DNA from: Dactylis glomerata
Lineage: Eukaryota > Streptophyta > Magnoliopsida > Poales > Poaceae
Length of the DNA stretch: 64,000 nt
NCBI GenBank assembly: GCA_007115705.1
Contig: QXEO01000546.1
Location: 6,722,124-6,786,123 of the forward strand
Reading direction: 5' to 3'
The position numbers and the translations under genes were made by a program. The notes beneath the pieces are model-generated. The model was given only the letters and a program-made list of their open reading frames with translations, made no database searches and was not told the DNA's origin. Below are positions 44,825-56,500 of this stretch, one piece after another (positions within the stretch are counted from its first letter, which is position 1; each line of letters begins with the position of its first letter).

Positions 44825-45422
44825 ATGGGGAGGCTTCCGGGAGGTCGAGGACGCGGGGGGCGGTCGTGGTAGCCGAGGCGGGCGTGGAGGAGGCCGCGGT
44901 GGCGGTCGTGCTGGGTGCGGGCGCGGTGGTGGTCGTCGAGGAGGACATGGGTCGGCGGCTGAGCCGCCGTCTCTTGACATGTCTGTTGACATGTCTAGGG
45001 ATTCGTCACCCGAGCCCTCGTCCGAGCCATCATCTCAGAGACAGGTGCGATTCCTGCCAGGGTTCGAGTTTGCCCGGATCACGTTCGAGCGCCACAACTT
45101 GGAGCAGCTGCGGCTCCCACTAAAGTTTGCGCGATAGCTTGCAGGTCATGAACCTACCGAAGTAGGTCTGCGGGTAGCTGGTTGTGCCCGAGGTAGCTGG
45201 CCCGTCTAGCTGTACGTGGATGCAGTAGACGACATGTACCTTGGGCGTGGCTGGGGTGCCTTTGCCCGCGCGCACGATCTGCAACTCGGGTATATCCTCA
45301 TATTCAAGTTCAACGGAGTAGATGAGTTCTCCGTCAAGGTCTATGACAACTGCAACTGTCGAAAGACCTATCACATAGATAGCGACGACGAGTTCGATGA
45401 CTCCGATGAGAAAAATATGTAA
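44825..45422 (+). pseudogene. RGG-rich / B3-like DNA-binding protein, decayed
   Basis: An ATG at 44825 starts a GRGRGG-type reading; an indel in a G-run near 44860 shifts it into a frame rich in Gly-Arg repeats (SRGGRGGGRGGGRAG), then an Ser/Pro/Glu linker. A domain follows with FARITFERHNLEQLRLPLKF, YLGRGWGAFARAHDLQLGY and FSVKVYDNCNCRKTY, the same layout as the B3-like domain of the Tat antisense ORF (GGWSQFAEDHDLHQG, FDVRIYDGTQC). Two in-frame TAG codons (about 45134 and 45209) interrupt it. The tail is acidic (DSDDEFDDSDEKNM). It is probably a relic of another retroelement-borne or host B3-like gene. Parent unknown. Confidence 0.6.
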
Positions 45423-45525
45423 TTCAAGTATCAGTTACAATTGCTATTTTATTTTAGTTTCATTTCTAAGATTCCCTGTTTGAATGCCATGTCATGCATG
45501 GTAAAAAAAAATCACGGGCATAGAT

Positions 45526-46856
45526 TGATACGTCTCAAACGTATCTATAATTTTTGATGCTCCATGCTTGTTTTTACACCATTTGCCTTGTGTTTCGTTA
45601 CACTTTGTGGCGTTTTTATACGATTTCCGGAACTAACCTACTAACAAGATGCCACAGTGCCAGTTCCCTGTTTTCTGCTGTTTTTGTGTTTCAGAAAAGC
45701 TACACAGGAAATATTCTTGTAATTGGACGAAATAAGTTCCAGAACTCCTATTTTTTCCGGAAGAGGACCGAAGACCGAACGAGAGCCGGAGGAGGGCCAG
45801 GGGCTGCCCACACAATAGGGGGCACGGCCCAGCCCCTGGCCGTGCCCACCCATTGTGTGACCACCCTGGTTGCCTCCTGACGACGCCCCTTCGCCTATAA
45901 AAAGCCTCGGGACGGAAAACCCTAAAACAATCGGCAAAATTTCCAGAAGAGTTCCGCAGCTCCGCCGCCGTCGAAGACAAATTTTGGGGGACAGGAGTCT
46001 CTATTCCGGCACCCTGCCGAGATGGGGAAGTGTCCCCGGAGCCATCTCCATCGGTCTCCATCACCGTCTCCATTGACCTCACCGCCATCTCCATCAATCT
46101 TGTTGTCTCCTATGATGAGGAGGGAGTAGTTCTCCCCCGGGGTTGAGGGCTCTACCGGTAGCTATGTGGTCCACCTCTCTCTCCCATGATGTGATCTTTA
46201 TGTGATCGTGAGCTTTGTATCTAGTTGAATTGGTAGATGTTATTATTCAGATATTATGCTACTCCCATGCTTTATATTTGTAAACTCCGGAGATACCTTG
46301 TATCATGGTGTGACGGTGACAGTGTGCACATCATGTGTGTCTTTTTGGCTAATGTCTCTATGAATTGTTGGTGTTTGTTGGAATCATCTAGTGCGTTCAC
46401 GATGACAGTGTGGGACAATCTAGTTTGGGGAAATACAGACTTTGAGAAGTGCTTCGTAGCCCTACGCATGATTAGTGTTCGTTTTCCATTGGAGAATTGT
46501 TTTGAGTTGCATATTGATGATAATATCTATTGGTTCAATTATGTTATATTTGTTGAGAGTGTGTCCACTTGTGAAAGTATGATCCTTAGGCCTTGTTTCC
46601 AAGCATTGCACACCGTTTCCTTTTAGTTTTGTTACATGTTTGCTTATAGCGATATTTATTTCAGATTACATTTATTACTTATAATCATCACTACTACTTG
46701 TATTTCACTATCTCTTCACCGAACTAGTGCACCTATACATCTGACAAGTGTATTGGGTGTGTTGGGGACACTAGAGACTTTCTGTATCGTAATTGCAGGG
46801 TTGTTTGAGAGGGATAGCTTTGACCTCTTCCTCCCTGAGTTCGATAAACCTTGGGT
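45526..46856 (+). repeat. 5' LTR of element D (Athila-like), left part
   Basis: It begins TGATACGTCTCAAACGTATC, homologous to the LTRs of elements A and E. CCTATAAAAAG at 45894-45904 is a TATA element. It is interrupted after TGGGT (46852-46856) by Gypsy-2 and resumes at 62937. Joined length is about 1424 bp. TAGAT at 45521-45525 is the candidate 5-bp target duplication of element D. Confidence 0.85.
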
Positions 46857-47017
46857 TGTGACACCCCCGAATTTATCACAAATTCAAAGTGCCCGTTATG
46901 TATTCCACCACAATCCCAGAATCATTGTTGTAATACACATAACGTAGTTGGTAACCAGTTCCATAGACATTACAATACGATGGTTCAAATACAATGGTCA
47001 TAGTGACCAAGTTCATA

Positions 47018-49777
47018 TCTATTATATTATTAAAACAACTAACAAACAACGGTTCAGATTAGCTAGACATAAACATACCAAGAAGAACGGCCCAGATTTA
47101 ATTGTTAACGCGCTCCGGGTGTCTATTTTGATATGCGCATATAGTGTCCTTCTATCCTAGGTCTACCCCGTCTAGGAAACAGACGCGATAAGGATTCTCA
47201 CGTTCCATGATTAATCAATCCAGCCCGCCATCGCCGCCGCTCCGCACGGCACTACCAGATCTTCCGTCGCCTCTCTTTCTCCTATGTCCTTGACTGTTGC
47301 ACACCCCTACAGCTCTTTCCCACTCGATGTGTTTCTCGGTGCCATGCAGATTGTTAGCTACCACGTTTCTCTTTTGTGTCCTATTCTCAGCTCCGCAGAC
47401 AGTCTTGATTCCCTAATAAGTAGAGCACCTGGACAATAGCTATCATGTCTATTTTTGCCCTGTGTTGGATTGATCAAAAAGCAGGGAGACGGGTGCGGTT
47501 TTAATCTCTTCCCATATTGGGTGAGAGCACATACAACTGGAGCCTTTGAGGTCAATTTCTGAGGAATCGAATCAGGTGATGCCTGCAGCAATGAACGATT
47601 TATGCTAATACATGGGAGATGCAAGGTTTTTACGGCAGTGCGACGCAGCGCTCGACATGGATCTTGAGAATGGTTGATGCAAGGAAATAATAGATGGAAT
47701 GCCCTTCTTACTTGGCTTGGAATCAATATCATTGACACATCTTCTTGGGGTGTTATGGACACGGTCAAAGATTGGTGGCTAAGTTTCATCTACCCCAATG
47801 GCATCAAAAGAAAGTCTTTCGCTTCCCTCATCATGCTTGCATCGAGAGAGATTTGGTTGGAGCGCAACGCGAGAGTCTTCCGGAAGATCTCCTCCTTGCC
47901 AAATGTCGTTATTGATAGAATTAAAGGAGAGGCCGCTCTTTGGAGCTTGGCGGGTGCTAAGCACTTGGGGTCCTTGATGCCGCGAGAGTAATTTGTATGG
48001 TTTGCCGGGCTTTTGCCTTGGCTTGTAACAAACTCTAAACTTCTTCTTAATTAATGAATGAGGCAAAGCTTTTGCCCCTTTTCCCTTTCAAAAAAATAAA
48101 ATAATAGATGCACCTGCCTGCAGTTCTATCAGCTGCCTCGCATCTCTAGGCATTTACATCAAAGACGACAGGATGTCTTGCGGCCGACGGACAACATACG
48201 CATCACCCAGCGTTCTGTGGCGGCCAATGACGTACAAGTAACATCATCTCTGCCTTTTCTCTCATTCTGGATTCTTCTTATACTGAAAATTTTACAACTG
48301 CCCACTACTCACGTACTGATAGACTGATACTTATATAATTCTCAACGTCTTAGCCTTAAAACTGGCCAGATCGTGTCTATCCAGCTGTCCTGGTTGCTAA
48401 TGTTGCTGCTAATGTACCATTTTTGGCACTGTAAGGAACTTTCACCTTAGTACGTTTTATGCTGTCATGTTGAAGATTTTCTATGTTTGTTACCCGGTGA
48501 ACTCAGTCTCTATGGCTCTACCTTTGCCAAATGATGAGCTGCTCGCGATGGAATTAGTCACCAGTGAGATTTATATTACAGGAAAGGTAAAGAAAAAATC
48601 GTGGAGATTTATACTTTTGTAAGTACTATCTTTGTTGTGCGTCATATTGCACAAGATCTCAGTTTTGTTCTTGGCAGGGGTTCCTCGGTGAGGACTTCAT
48701 TGTACAAAAGCTAATATCTGAGGATTCATTGATAATTTAAATTTCTGGCATGGTGTTTAATTTGCAGGTAATAGTTACTCAAACCCTATTTTTTGCATTT
48801 TTATTATTGTTGGCGTAGACTTAATGTGTTACCGAGACTCCAGTGTATTGTTTGCATACAGATTAGGTGTTTGGACACAACATCGGTAATGAAACTTAAT
48901 GGATTTGATAAATATCAGTGTATTGTTTTCTTATTATTTACTCCAAGTGACGCATATTCTTATTATTTAGATGTATTTTATCATGCTTATGCATTCTGAA
49001 CACACATCCAAGCCTTGGGCATTACTATATCATCTACTATATGAACGATCCAAGGGAGTTCACCATGGATGCTATGTAAAGTGCCAAATCTACACTTCTT
49101 ATGCATACATCATGCACTTACTTTTATGACAACCTCACACGGCTATCCAATAAAATTTTCAAACTTGATGAGAACACTGAGAGTACAATATAGACGTACA
49201 AATAATCTCGCCATACAAGGTCTACGGAAAGCTATAGCTGTGTGGTTTGAATCTTTGCGAAGTGGCTTTAAAGAATGGAGATTAAAGTTTGTACATTATC
49301 CATGTGGACATCCATAAATAGCTTAAATTTGACTGATTTTCTATGAACCATGCTTAAAAAATTACAGGAATACAATATTCTTTGTTCATGAGAATTTCAG
49401 TAACATCAAAGAAACAATTCGGTTTACGTAGAATATTATAATTACCAATGGGAACCATGTCTGTGAAGTTCTTATTAGATTTTTTATGCATGGAATTATG
49501 TGTAATAAATGGAAGGACAATTATGATGATAAAATAACAAATGTCTTAAGTTTATGTTTGGTAAAAAATCTTTAGAAGATACATAACAAGCTTCATAACG
49601 AAGTGTTCAGTTTAGTGTCCAAATATTTATAGGGAAAGTATCGTAAAAGCATCAGTAGAGAAATGTGGACAGTCAAAATTTCATAATTTTTTGGTTAGCA
49701 TATATCTAAACTATTTAATTGGATCTCCAAAAAATTACAATAATCTAGCCGCGCAAATGCGCGGGTCAACCTGCTAG
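47018..49777 (+). mobile_element. Non-autonomous Helitron (2760 bp)
   Basis: The 5' end is TCTATTATATTATTAAAAC and the 3' end is CTAG, preceded by a perfect hairpin CCGCGC-AAAT-GCGCGG ten bases upstream. It is inserted exactly between A and T with no target duplication; the intact LTR reads TTCATA/TTACAA at 59513-59524. There is no Rep/helicase gene. The interior includes a C-rich 5'UTR-like stretch (47200-47400), a LINE copy, and AT-rich DNA (48113-49740) in which I see no supportable gene, only short frames possibly from captured fragments. Confidence 0.92.
47697..48098 (+). mobile_element. 5'-truncated LINE copy inside the Helitron
   Basis: AAATAATAGATG occurs at 47685-47696 and at 48099-48110, a 12-bp target duplication. 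Between them lies the C-terminus of a LINE polyprotein (ASREIWLERNARVFRKISS, typical of the zf-RVT end), a stop codon near 47990, a 3' untranslated region and a terminal A-rich run (CAAAAAAATA). Confidence 0.85.
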
Positions 49778-51929
49778 TTACAACACAATATAGCAGCGGA
49801 AATAACGTCTTCGGGTCCATGCCTTCACCCTACAGGCAATGGCGACTCAGTAGAAGATCTTAGTTCTGATACTCTTCTTCATACCCTTCCTCCGGATACT
49901 CTTTCCCATAGTCTGGCCAAGTTGATAGCCAGGGACACAGCCATGAGTACATTGGATGCACTCGCAAACCATCTTATAAATGAAATGATGAAGTAGATAT
50001 GCCAGGTTGATATGGTGGACTATGCACTAAGTTTATTTGCAAAACCTAGTTTTATTTCCCAAGAATGTTCATTGGTAGAAAAGAGGTTTAATTCTCTAAG
50101 TTCAATCTAAAGAGGAACTTCAAGTGTGTCAATATCAAGGTCAAGTCAAATCATGTCATTCACCAAGTTCATCATAAGTTGTTTATATTCTTGACAAAAG
50201 TCAAGTACAGCTTGCCAACTGTCCATAACCGAGGACGCGGCTATTCGAATAGTTTTGAAACCTCTGCAGAGGGGTACACTTTACCCACAAGATTCGATAC
50301 ATCTGCCGGGAGAAATCCACGGATCGTCATACACAAAGTATGCGAGGTTCAGATAATCAAACAAACTCTTTCACTTGCTCACTCTAGTATAGGATCCTTT
50401 CCTAGAACCCGAGACACGGACATCTCCATTCCGGCGTCTCTAGTTTTGCCCGCTCCGGGATGCCGGATGAATGGAATTTCCACTCGGTTCAGAAGTACCC
50501 GCGCACGGTGCACTTCTATAAAGGATGATACAAGGCCTCCCATACTAGGGTAAACAAGCTACGGACTAAGCCCCTTCCCATTTAGGGGTAGTGTGGTCGT
50601 ACGGTAATGGTTGGCTCACATGGTACATCACTTATTGTCATTTACAAATACATTCCATAGTTCTTAGTCAAGTTTATTTTCCTTCATAAAACCATCATGT
50701 AGGAGAAATCTCCAATTCAAGTTTTCAAGTTCAAGTCACCAATTTCAAATAGGGTTCCCCTTAGAGATGGCCTCAATTTTATTAGCGACTAAGCAACTAC
50801 ATTGAGTGATGATACCACTAGAATAGGGTTGGATAAACTCAGCTTGATGCTCTTGCTAAGCAAGATATCACTACACATCTATCATTCTACTCTAGCCATT
50901 CAATCATGCAATTTACTTAAAACAAGTAGAATGCAATAGTAAAACTAGGCATGTGGAGTATGATTCAAAAGATGGCTTGCCTTGGTTGGCAAAGTGTCCG
51001 GGGTAGTCTTCTTCTTCTTGATAAAATTCCCCCTCAATATCCTCCTCAGCAACACTAGCGTCTAATAACGAATAAATACAAAGCACACAATCACTACACC
51101 ATGCTAACAACACACCAAGCACACATACTTGTTTTCAAACAATAGGGTTCAGGTTGGATTTTATTGAGTTGGGTTGCAAGGTTTCTTCCAAGTGTTCATC
51201 AAGTGTGTAAGTTGGATTTTTCTATCATGTGCCATAGGTTGTTTCTTTTCTAAGCATTGGTATTAAACTAAGGGTATTAGGACTAGTTCAAGTGGGGAGG
51301 GATTAATTAAGTGAATTGGTATGGAGGCCAAACTAATTCTAAGTGTATAATAGAGATCTATCATTTTATGCTACCAACTAGGATTGGATTAGGGTCTAAT
51401 TGGTACCACTAACAAGGTTTGAGTGATTAAGGTTGAACTAAACAGTAGGGGAGTTACTTAGTGGGTTCACAAACCAAGTCTCATAATTTTAGGAGGCTTA
51501 AACAATTTTCTAGAATTTTCCTATGATTAATAAAGCTATGGTCAAAGTATTCTTATTTATTTAAATCACTAACTCAAATTGAAACTTAACCAGTTTCAGA
51601 GGGTAGAGTATTTCCTAAGCTTTTCAACGCATATTCATTTGCTAGAAATGGATTTCTAAATCTCTTGGAATTAAAGTTTGAAAAACATATCTGAAACATA
51701 TTTGAAATAATTCGAAAACGAGCGGGAATTAAATAAAAACGATTCGGACCGATTTTAAACGAACTGGGCCGATTCCTACAAAACCCGAACGGGCCGGCCC
51801 AAATACCGCTTCGCACGGGCGGGAAATGTTTTAAAACAAACTGACAGGGGGGTCCCACTCGTCAGGTCACTTAAGTGACCCGAATCGGTACGCTGCCGTT
51901 GGATTCTAATCCAACGGTGCGTCTGCTTC

Positions 51930-52605
51930 ATGTTCGACGGCGAGGAGGGAGCTCACCTGCGCGCAGAGACGAAGATGACGGTGATGGCGGTGCGCGTAGA
52001 GGAAGCAGAGCTTGACGGCGAGGGTCGGAAAAGGCTCCAGCGGTGCTCCTCCTCCAATTCCCGGCGTCGGCTTGCTCAACTGAGGCCGAACGCGGCGGCG
52101 CCTCCCGCGTCCAGTACCTCGCCGGTGGGGCTGGCGACGTCGAACGAGAGCGAGCGGGGAGAGGAGAGGTTGTCTGGGAGCGAGCTGGGAGTGGGGTGAG
52201 TTCGTTTGTTTGATCGGTGGGGGTTTTTATAGGCCAGAGGGTCGAGGGCGAGGGCGTCCAGTAGTTCGTGTTCGACGGCGAGGAGGGAGCTCACCTGCGC
52301 GCAGAGACGAAGACGACGGCAATGGCGGCGCGCGTAGAGGAAGCAGAGCTTGACGGCGAGGGTCGGAAAAGGCTCCGGCGGTGCTCCTCCTCCAATTCCC
52401 GGCGTCGGCTTGCTCAACTAAGGCCGAACGCGGCGGCGCCTCCCGCGTCTAGTACCTCACCGGCGGGGCTGGCGACGTCGAACGAGAGCGAGCGGGGAGA
52501 GGAGAGGTTGTCTGGGAGCGAGCTGGGAGTGGGGTGAGTTCGTTCGTTTGATCGGCGGGGGTTTTTATAGGCCAGAGGGTCGAGGGCGAGGGCGTCCAGT
52601 AGCTC
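51930..52605. repeat. 338-bp tandem duplication within the 3' LTR of Gypsy-2
   Basis: 51930-52267 and 52268-52605 are near-identical. The 5' LTR has a single copy (61670 onward). Each copy includes the TATA-like element, so the promoter region is doubled. Differences between copies are scattered single bases. Confidence 0.9.
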
Positions 52606-53530
52606 GCCGGTGCGGGGGCCCTGGCGACGTGCGACGAGCAACACCGGGCACGGCGGCCTTGCTCGCGTGCTGGAGGGGTTTGGTCTTGGCGACGGGGTGC
52701 TGTGGGTCGGCTCTGGCGAGGTCACGGCGGTCGGTGACGTGCAGGGAGCAGAGGGACAGAGAGGGGGGTCCGGGCAGCGTCTTCCTCTTCTCCTCCATTT
52801 CGCACAGCTCGGGTCGGGGCAGAGGGGGCTGGGCTCGACCGCGGAGACGTCCACGAGCATGGCTACAGGCTCAAGATGAACGGGAACAGTGAAGCTCACA
52901 GTGATTTGATTTTCTCCGATTTTTGCTCACCACGTGTTCGATCAAATGCCCGCAAGAATTTGAATTTCAAATTTTTGAAAACGGCCACTGTGGTTCGTCA
53001 ACATATTAGACAAGGGTTCCAGAACTATTTTTGTTCTGAAGAAATAACATGTTTTGCAAAAATTTGCATTTGAAATTAGGGTTTGGTTGCTGAATCAGAT
53101 TCAAAGTTTGGCTGATGTTTGAGTGAAGTTCTGATTTGAATTTTGGTTAGAAACTTCTGGGTTGAGTTAGTATGTGACTTGATCAAGCTCAACTAACTGA
53201 CCACACCTTTACTTAAGTTACAGATTTCTTATTCTAAGTGACCAAAGTAGGGTAGTCAATAATAATTGCTAGATCAACTTATTCTTCTCTTTTTCTTTCT
53301 TTCTTTTGTTTCTGGTTTCTTTGGCTCTTAGAATTCTTCTCTAATGCTTCTGTTGGTTAAGTTAGAATTAACTAGCTATTGCACCACAAATAATAACACA
53401 CATGAAATCATAAAAGACATATAATAGGAAATACATGCATTCATGAAATATGAATGAAAAAGTTTTAATTGGTCCAAAATTTGGTACTTTAATTCATAGG
53501 AAATGGGTTACAAATATTTGGGTTGTTACA

Positions 53531-53543
53531 ATCTTCCCCCCTT
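53531..53543 (-). other. Polypurine tract of Gypsy-2
   Basis: The complement reads AAGGGGGGAAGAT immediately before the TGTAACAACC start of the 3' LTR, the usual plus-strand primer. Confidence 0.85.
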
Positions 53544-53573
53544 AAAAAGAATCTCGTCCCCGAGATTCACTAG

Positions 53574-56500
53574 TTAAGAACTGAAAAGATTGGGAAACTC
53601 TTTCTGAAGATAATCTTCTTGTTCCCAAGTGGCTTCATCTTCGGTGTGATTACTCCACTGAACTTTCAGAAACTTGATGCTCCGGGTTCGAGTGGTTCGA
53701 TGTGCTTCTTCGAGGATACGGACAGGCACTTCACGATAGGTCAAATCCTTGTTGATGTCCACCGAACGGTGATCAATATTCTTGAAGATTTCTGGCTTCT
53801 CCGGCACTTCAAGACATTTCCGAAGTAAAGACACGTGAAAGACATCGTACACTTCAGACAATTCAGGGGGCATTTCGAACTGATATGACACTTCTCCTCT
53901 GCGGCTTAGTACCTTGAAGGGCCCAATATATCTTGGTGCAAGCTTTCCTTTTACTTGGAATCTCTTCATTCCCTTGAGAGGTGATACTCTAAGATAAACA
54001 AAATCTCCAATCTTGAAGGTCAGTTCTCTACGTCTCTTGTCAGCATAACTCTTCTGTCTAGACTGGGCTGCCTTGAGGTAATCACGAATCATGCGAACCT
54101 TCTCTTCAGCCTCTTACAGAATGTCCGGTCCAAATATCTGACTGTCTCCGGTTTCAGACCAATTCAAAGGGGTGCGACACTTTCTTCCATACAAAGCTTC
54201 AAAGGGGGCCATTTGCAAACTGGCTTGATAACTGTTGTTGTAGGAAAATTCCGCGAAAGGCAGACAATCTTCCCACTTAGCTCCATAGGCTAGAACACAG
54301 GCTCTCAACATGTCTTCAAGTATCTGATTTACTCTTTCGGTCTGTCCGTCAGTCTGAGGGTGGTAAGCTGTGCTGAAGGCTAATTTGGTTCCCAAGGCTT
54401 GGTGCAAACTTCTCCAAAATCTTGAGGTGAATTGGGTTCCTTGATTAGAAACTATGGTTTTAGGGACTCCATGCAAACTAACGATTCTGGATAGATAAAG
54501 ATCTGCCAGCTGTCCTGAGGTATAAGTAGTCTTGACAGGAATAAAGTGGGCGACTTTGGTCAGTCTATCCACAATGACCCAGATAGAGTCATTTCCACGG
54601 CTAGACCTTGGAAATCCAGTGATGAAATCCATTCCAACAGATTCCCACTTCCATTCCAGAACTTGCAAAGGTTGCAGCAATCCCGCAGGACGTTGATGTT
54701 CAGCCTTGACTCTTTGACAAATATCACACTTGGATATGAATGATGCAATCTCACGCTTCATTCCATGCCACCAAAATTGCTCCTTCAGATCTTGATACAT
54801 CTTGGTTCCACCGGGGTGGATGGAGTAAGGTGTCTCATGGGCTTCCTTCATAATAACTTCCTTCAATTCCGAGTCAGCAGGCACACAAATACATCCTTTA
54901 TACCAAAGAACTCCTTGATCATCTTCTTCAAATCCTGGCACCTTGCCGGAACTAATTCTGCGTTTAATTCCGTCAATACTCTCATTTCCCTTCTGGGCTT
55001 CTTTGATTTGGCTCATCAATGTGGGTTGAAACACAAGGTTGGCTAAGAATCCTTGACTGACTAGTTCCAATCCAAATTTTTCAAACTCTTGGTGCAACAT
55101 AGGTTGCTCCTCCTTGATCATCATATTCAACGAGCATGGCTTCCTACTCAATGCATCGGCCACTACATTGGCCTTACCAGGGTGATAATGAATTCCCAGA
55201 TCATAATCCTTGATCAACTCTATCCATCTCCTTTGCCACATGTTCAACTCCTTATGGGTAAAGATATACTTCAAACTCTTGTGATCAGTGTAGATCTCAC
55301 AACGGTTACCCATAAGATAATGCCTCCAAGTCTTCAAAGCTAGAACTACGGCTGCTAACTCCAGATCATGGGTTGGATAGTTTTCTTCATGAGGTCGAAG
55401 CTGCCGGGAGAGGTAAGCTATGACCTTGCCTTCTTGCATTAACACACAACCAAGTCCAAGTTTGGAGGCATCGCAATAGACATCAAAGTTCTTGGTGATA
55501 TCGAGCATGGTTAGGACGGGGGCGGTCACCAATCGCTTCTTGAGCTCTTGAAAACTCTCTTCACACTTAGGGGTCCATTCAAACTTCTTGTCCTTCTTCA
55601 ACAATTGGGTCATGGGTCTGGCAATACTTGAAAACCCTTCAACAAATTTGCGGTAATATCCGGCTAATCCGAGAAAACCTCTAACTTCAGTTTGAGTGGT
55701 AGGGGCTTCCCATTCCATGACTGATTTGATCTTCTTTGGGTCTACTGATATTCCTCTAGCTGATAATACATGGCCTAAGAATCCAACTTCCTTCAACCAG
55801 AACTCACATTTACTGAACTTGGCATATAGCTGATGCTCTCTAAGAGTCTCTAAGATTAATCTCAAATGGGTTGCATGCTCTTCTTCGGACTTGGAGTAGA
55901 TAAGAATGTCATCAATGAAGACAACAACAAACTTATCCAAAAACTCCATGAAAACCTTATTCATGAGGTTCATGAAATAAGCAGGGGCATTGGTTAATCC
56001 AAAGGACATTACGGTGTACTCATACAATCCGTATCGGGTAGTGAAGGCTGTTTTGGGTACATCAGTTGCACGGATCTTCAGTTGATGGTATCCAATTCTA
56101 AGGTCTATCTTTGAGAAGACTCGAGCTCCAGTCAATTGGTCAAACAGATCATCAATCTTAGGGCGAGGATACTTATTCTTGATGGTCACATCATTTAGCT
56201 TGCGGTAATCAGTGCACAGTCGGCTGGAACCGTCACTTTTATCCACAAACAAGACAGGTGATCTCCAAGCAGAAGAACTTGGCTGAATCAATCCTTTACT
56301 CAAAAGGTCATCCAATTGCTTCTTTAACTCCACTAGTTCAGCTGGGTTCATACGATAGGGTCGTTGGGCTATAGATCCAGTTTCGGGGATAAGCTCAATG
56401 ATAAACTCAATATCCCGATCCGGTGGCATTCCGGGTAGCTCATCGGGAAAAACATCCGGGTATTCACAGACGATGGGAACTTCCTCTATAGTTGGTCCTG

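Larger units (their letters stand above)
46857..53530 (-). repeat. 3' LTR of Gypsy-2, split by a Helitron
   Basis: The segment 46857-47017 aligns base for base with 59358-59518 and the rest resumes at 49778. TATA-like CCTATAAAAACC (read leftward) occurs twice, at 52222-52233 and 52560-52571, because of the tandem duplication. Frames of 60-160 codons in its GC-rich third are present in both LTRs and have no protein character. Confidence 0.93.

Noticed and set aside
50179..50553. 124-codon frame, repeated almost identically at 59920-60294
   Set aside because: Both copies lie at the same position in the two LTRs of Gypsy-2; identity is explained by LTR duplication and the sequence has no protein character.
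52414..52899. Long proline/serine-rich frames in the GC-rich part of the Gypsy-2 LTRs (also 61816-62346)
   Set aside because: Overlapping frames exist on both strands and the region is the LTR promoter/leader; composition alone explains the open frames.
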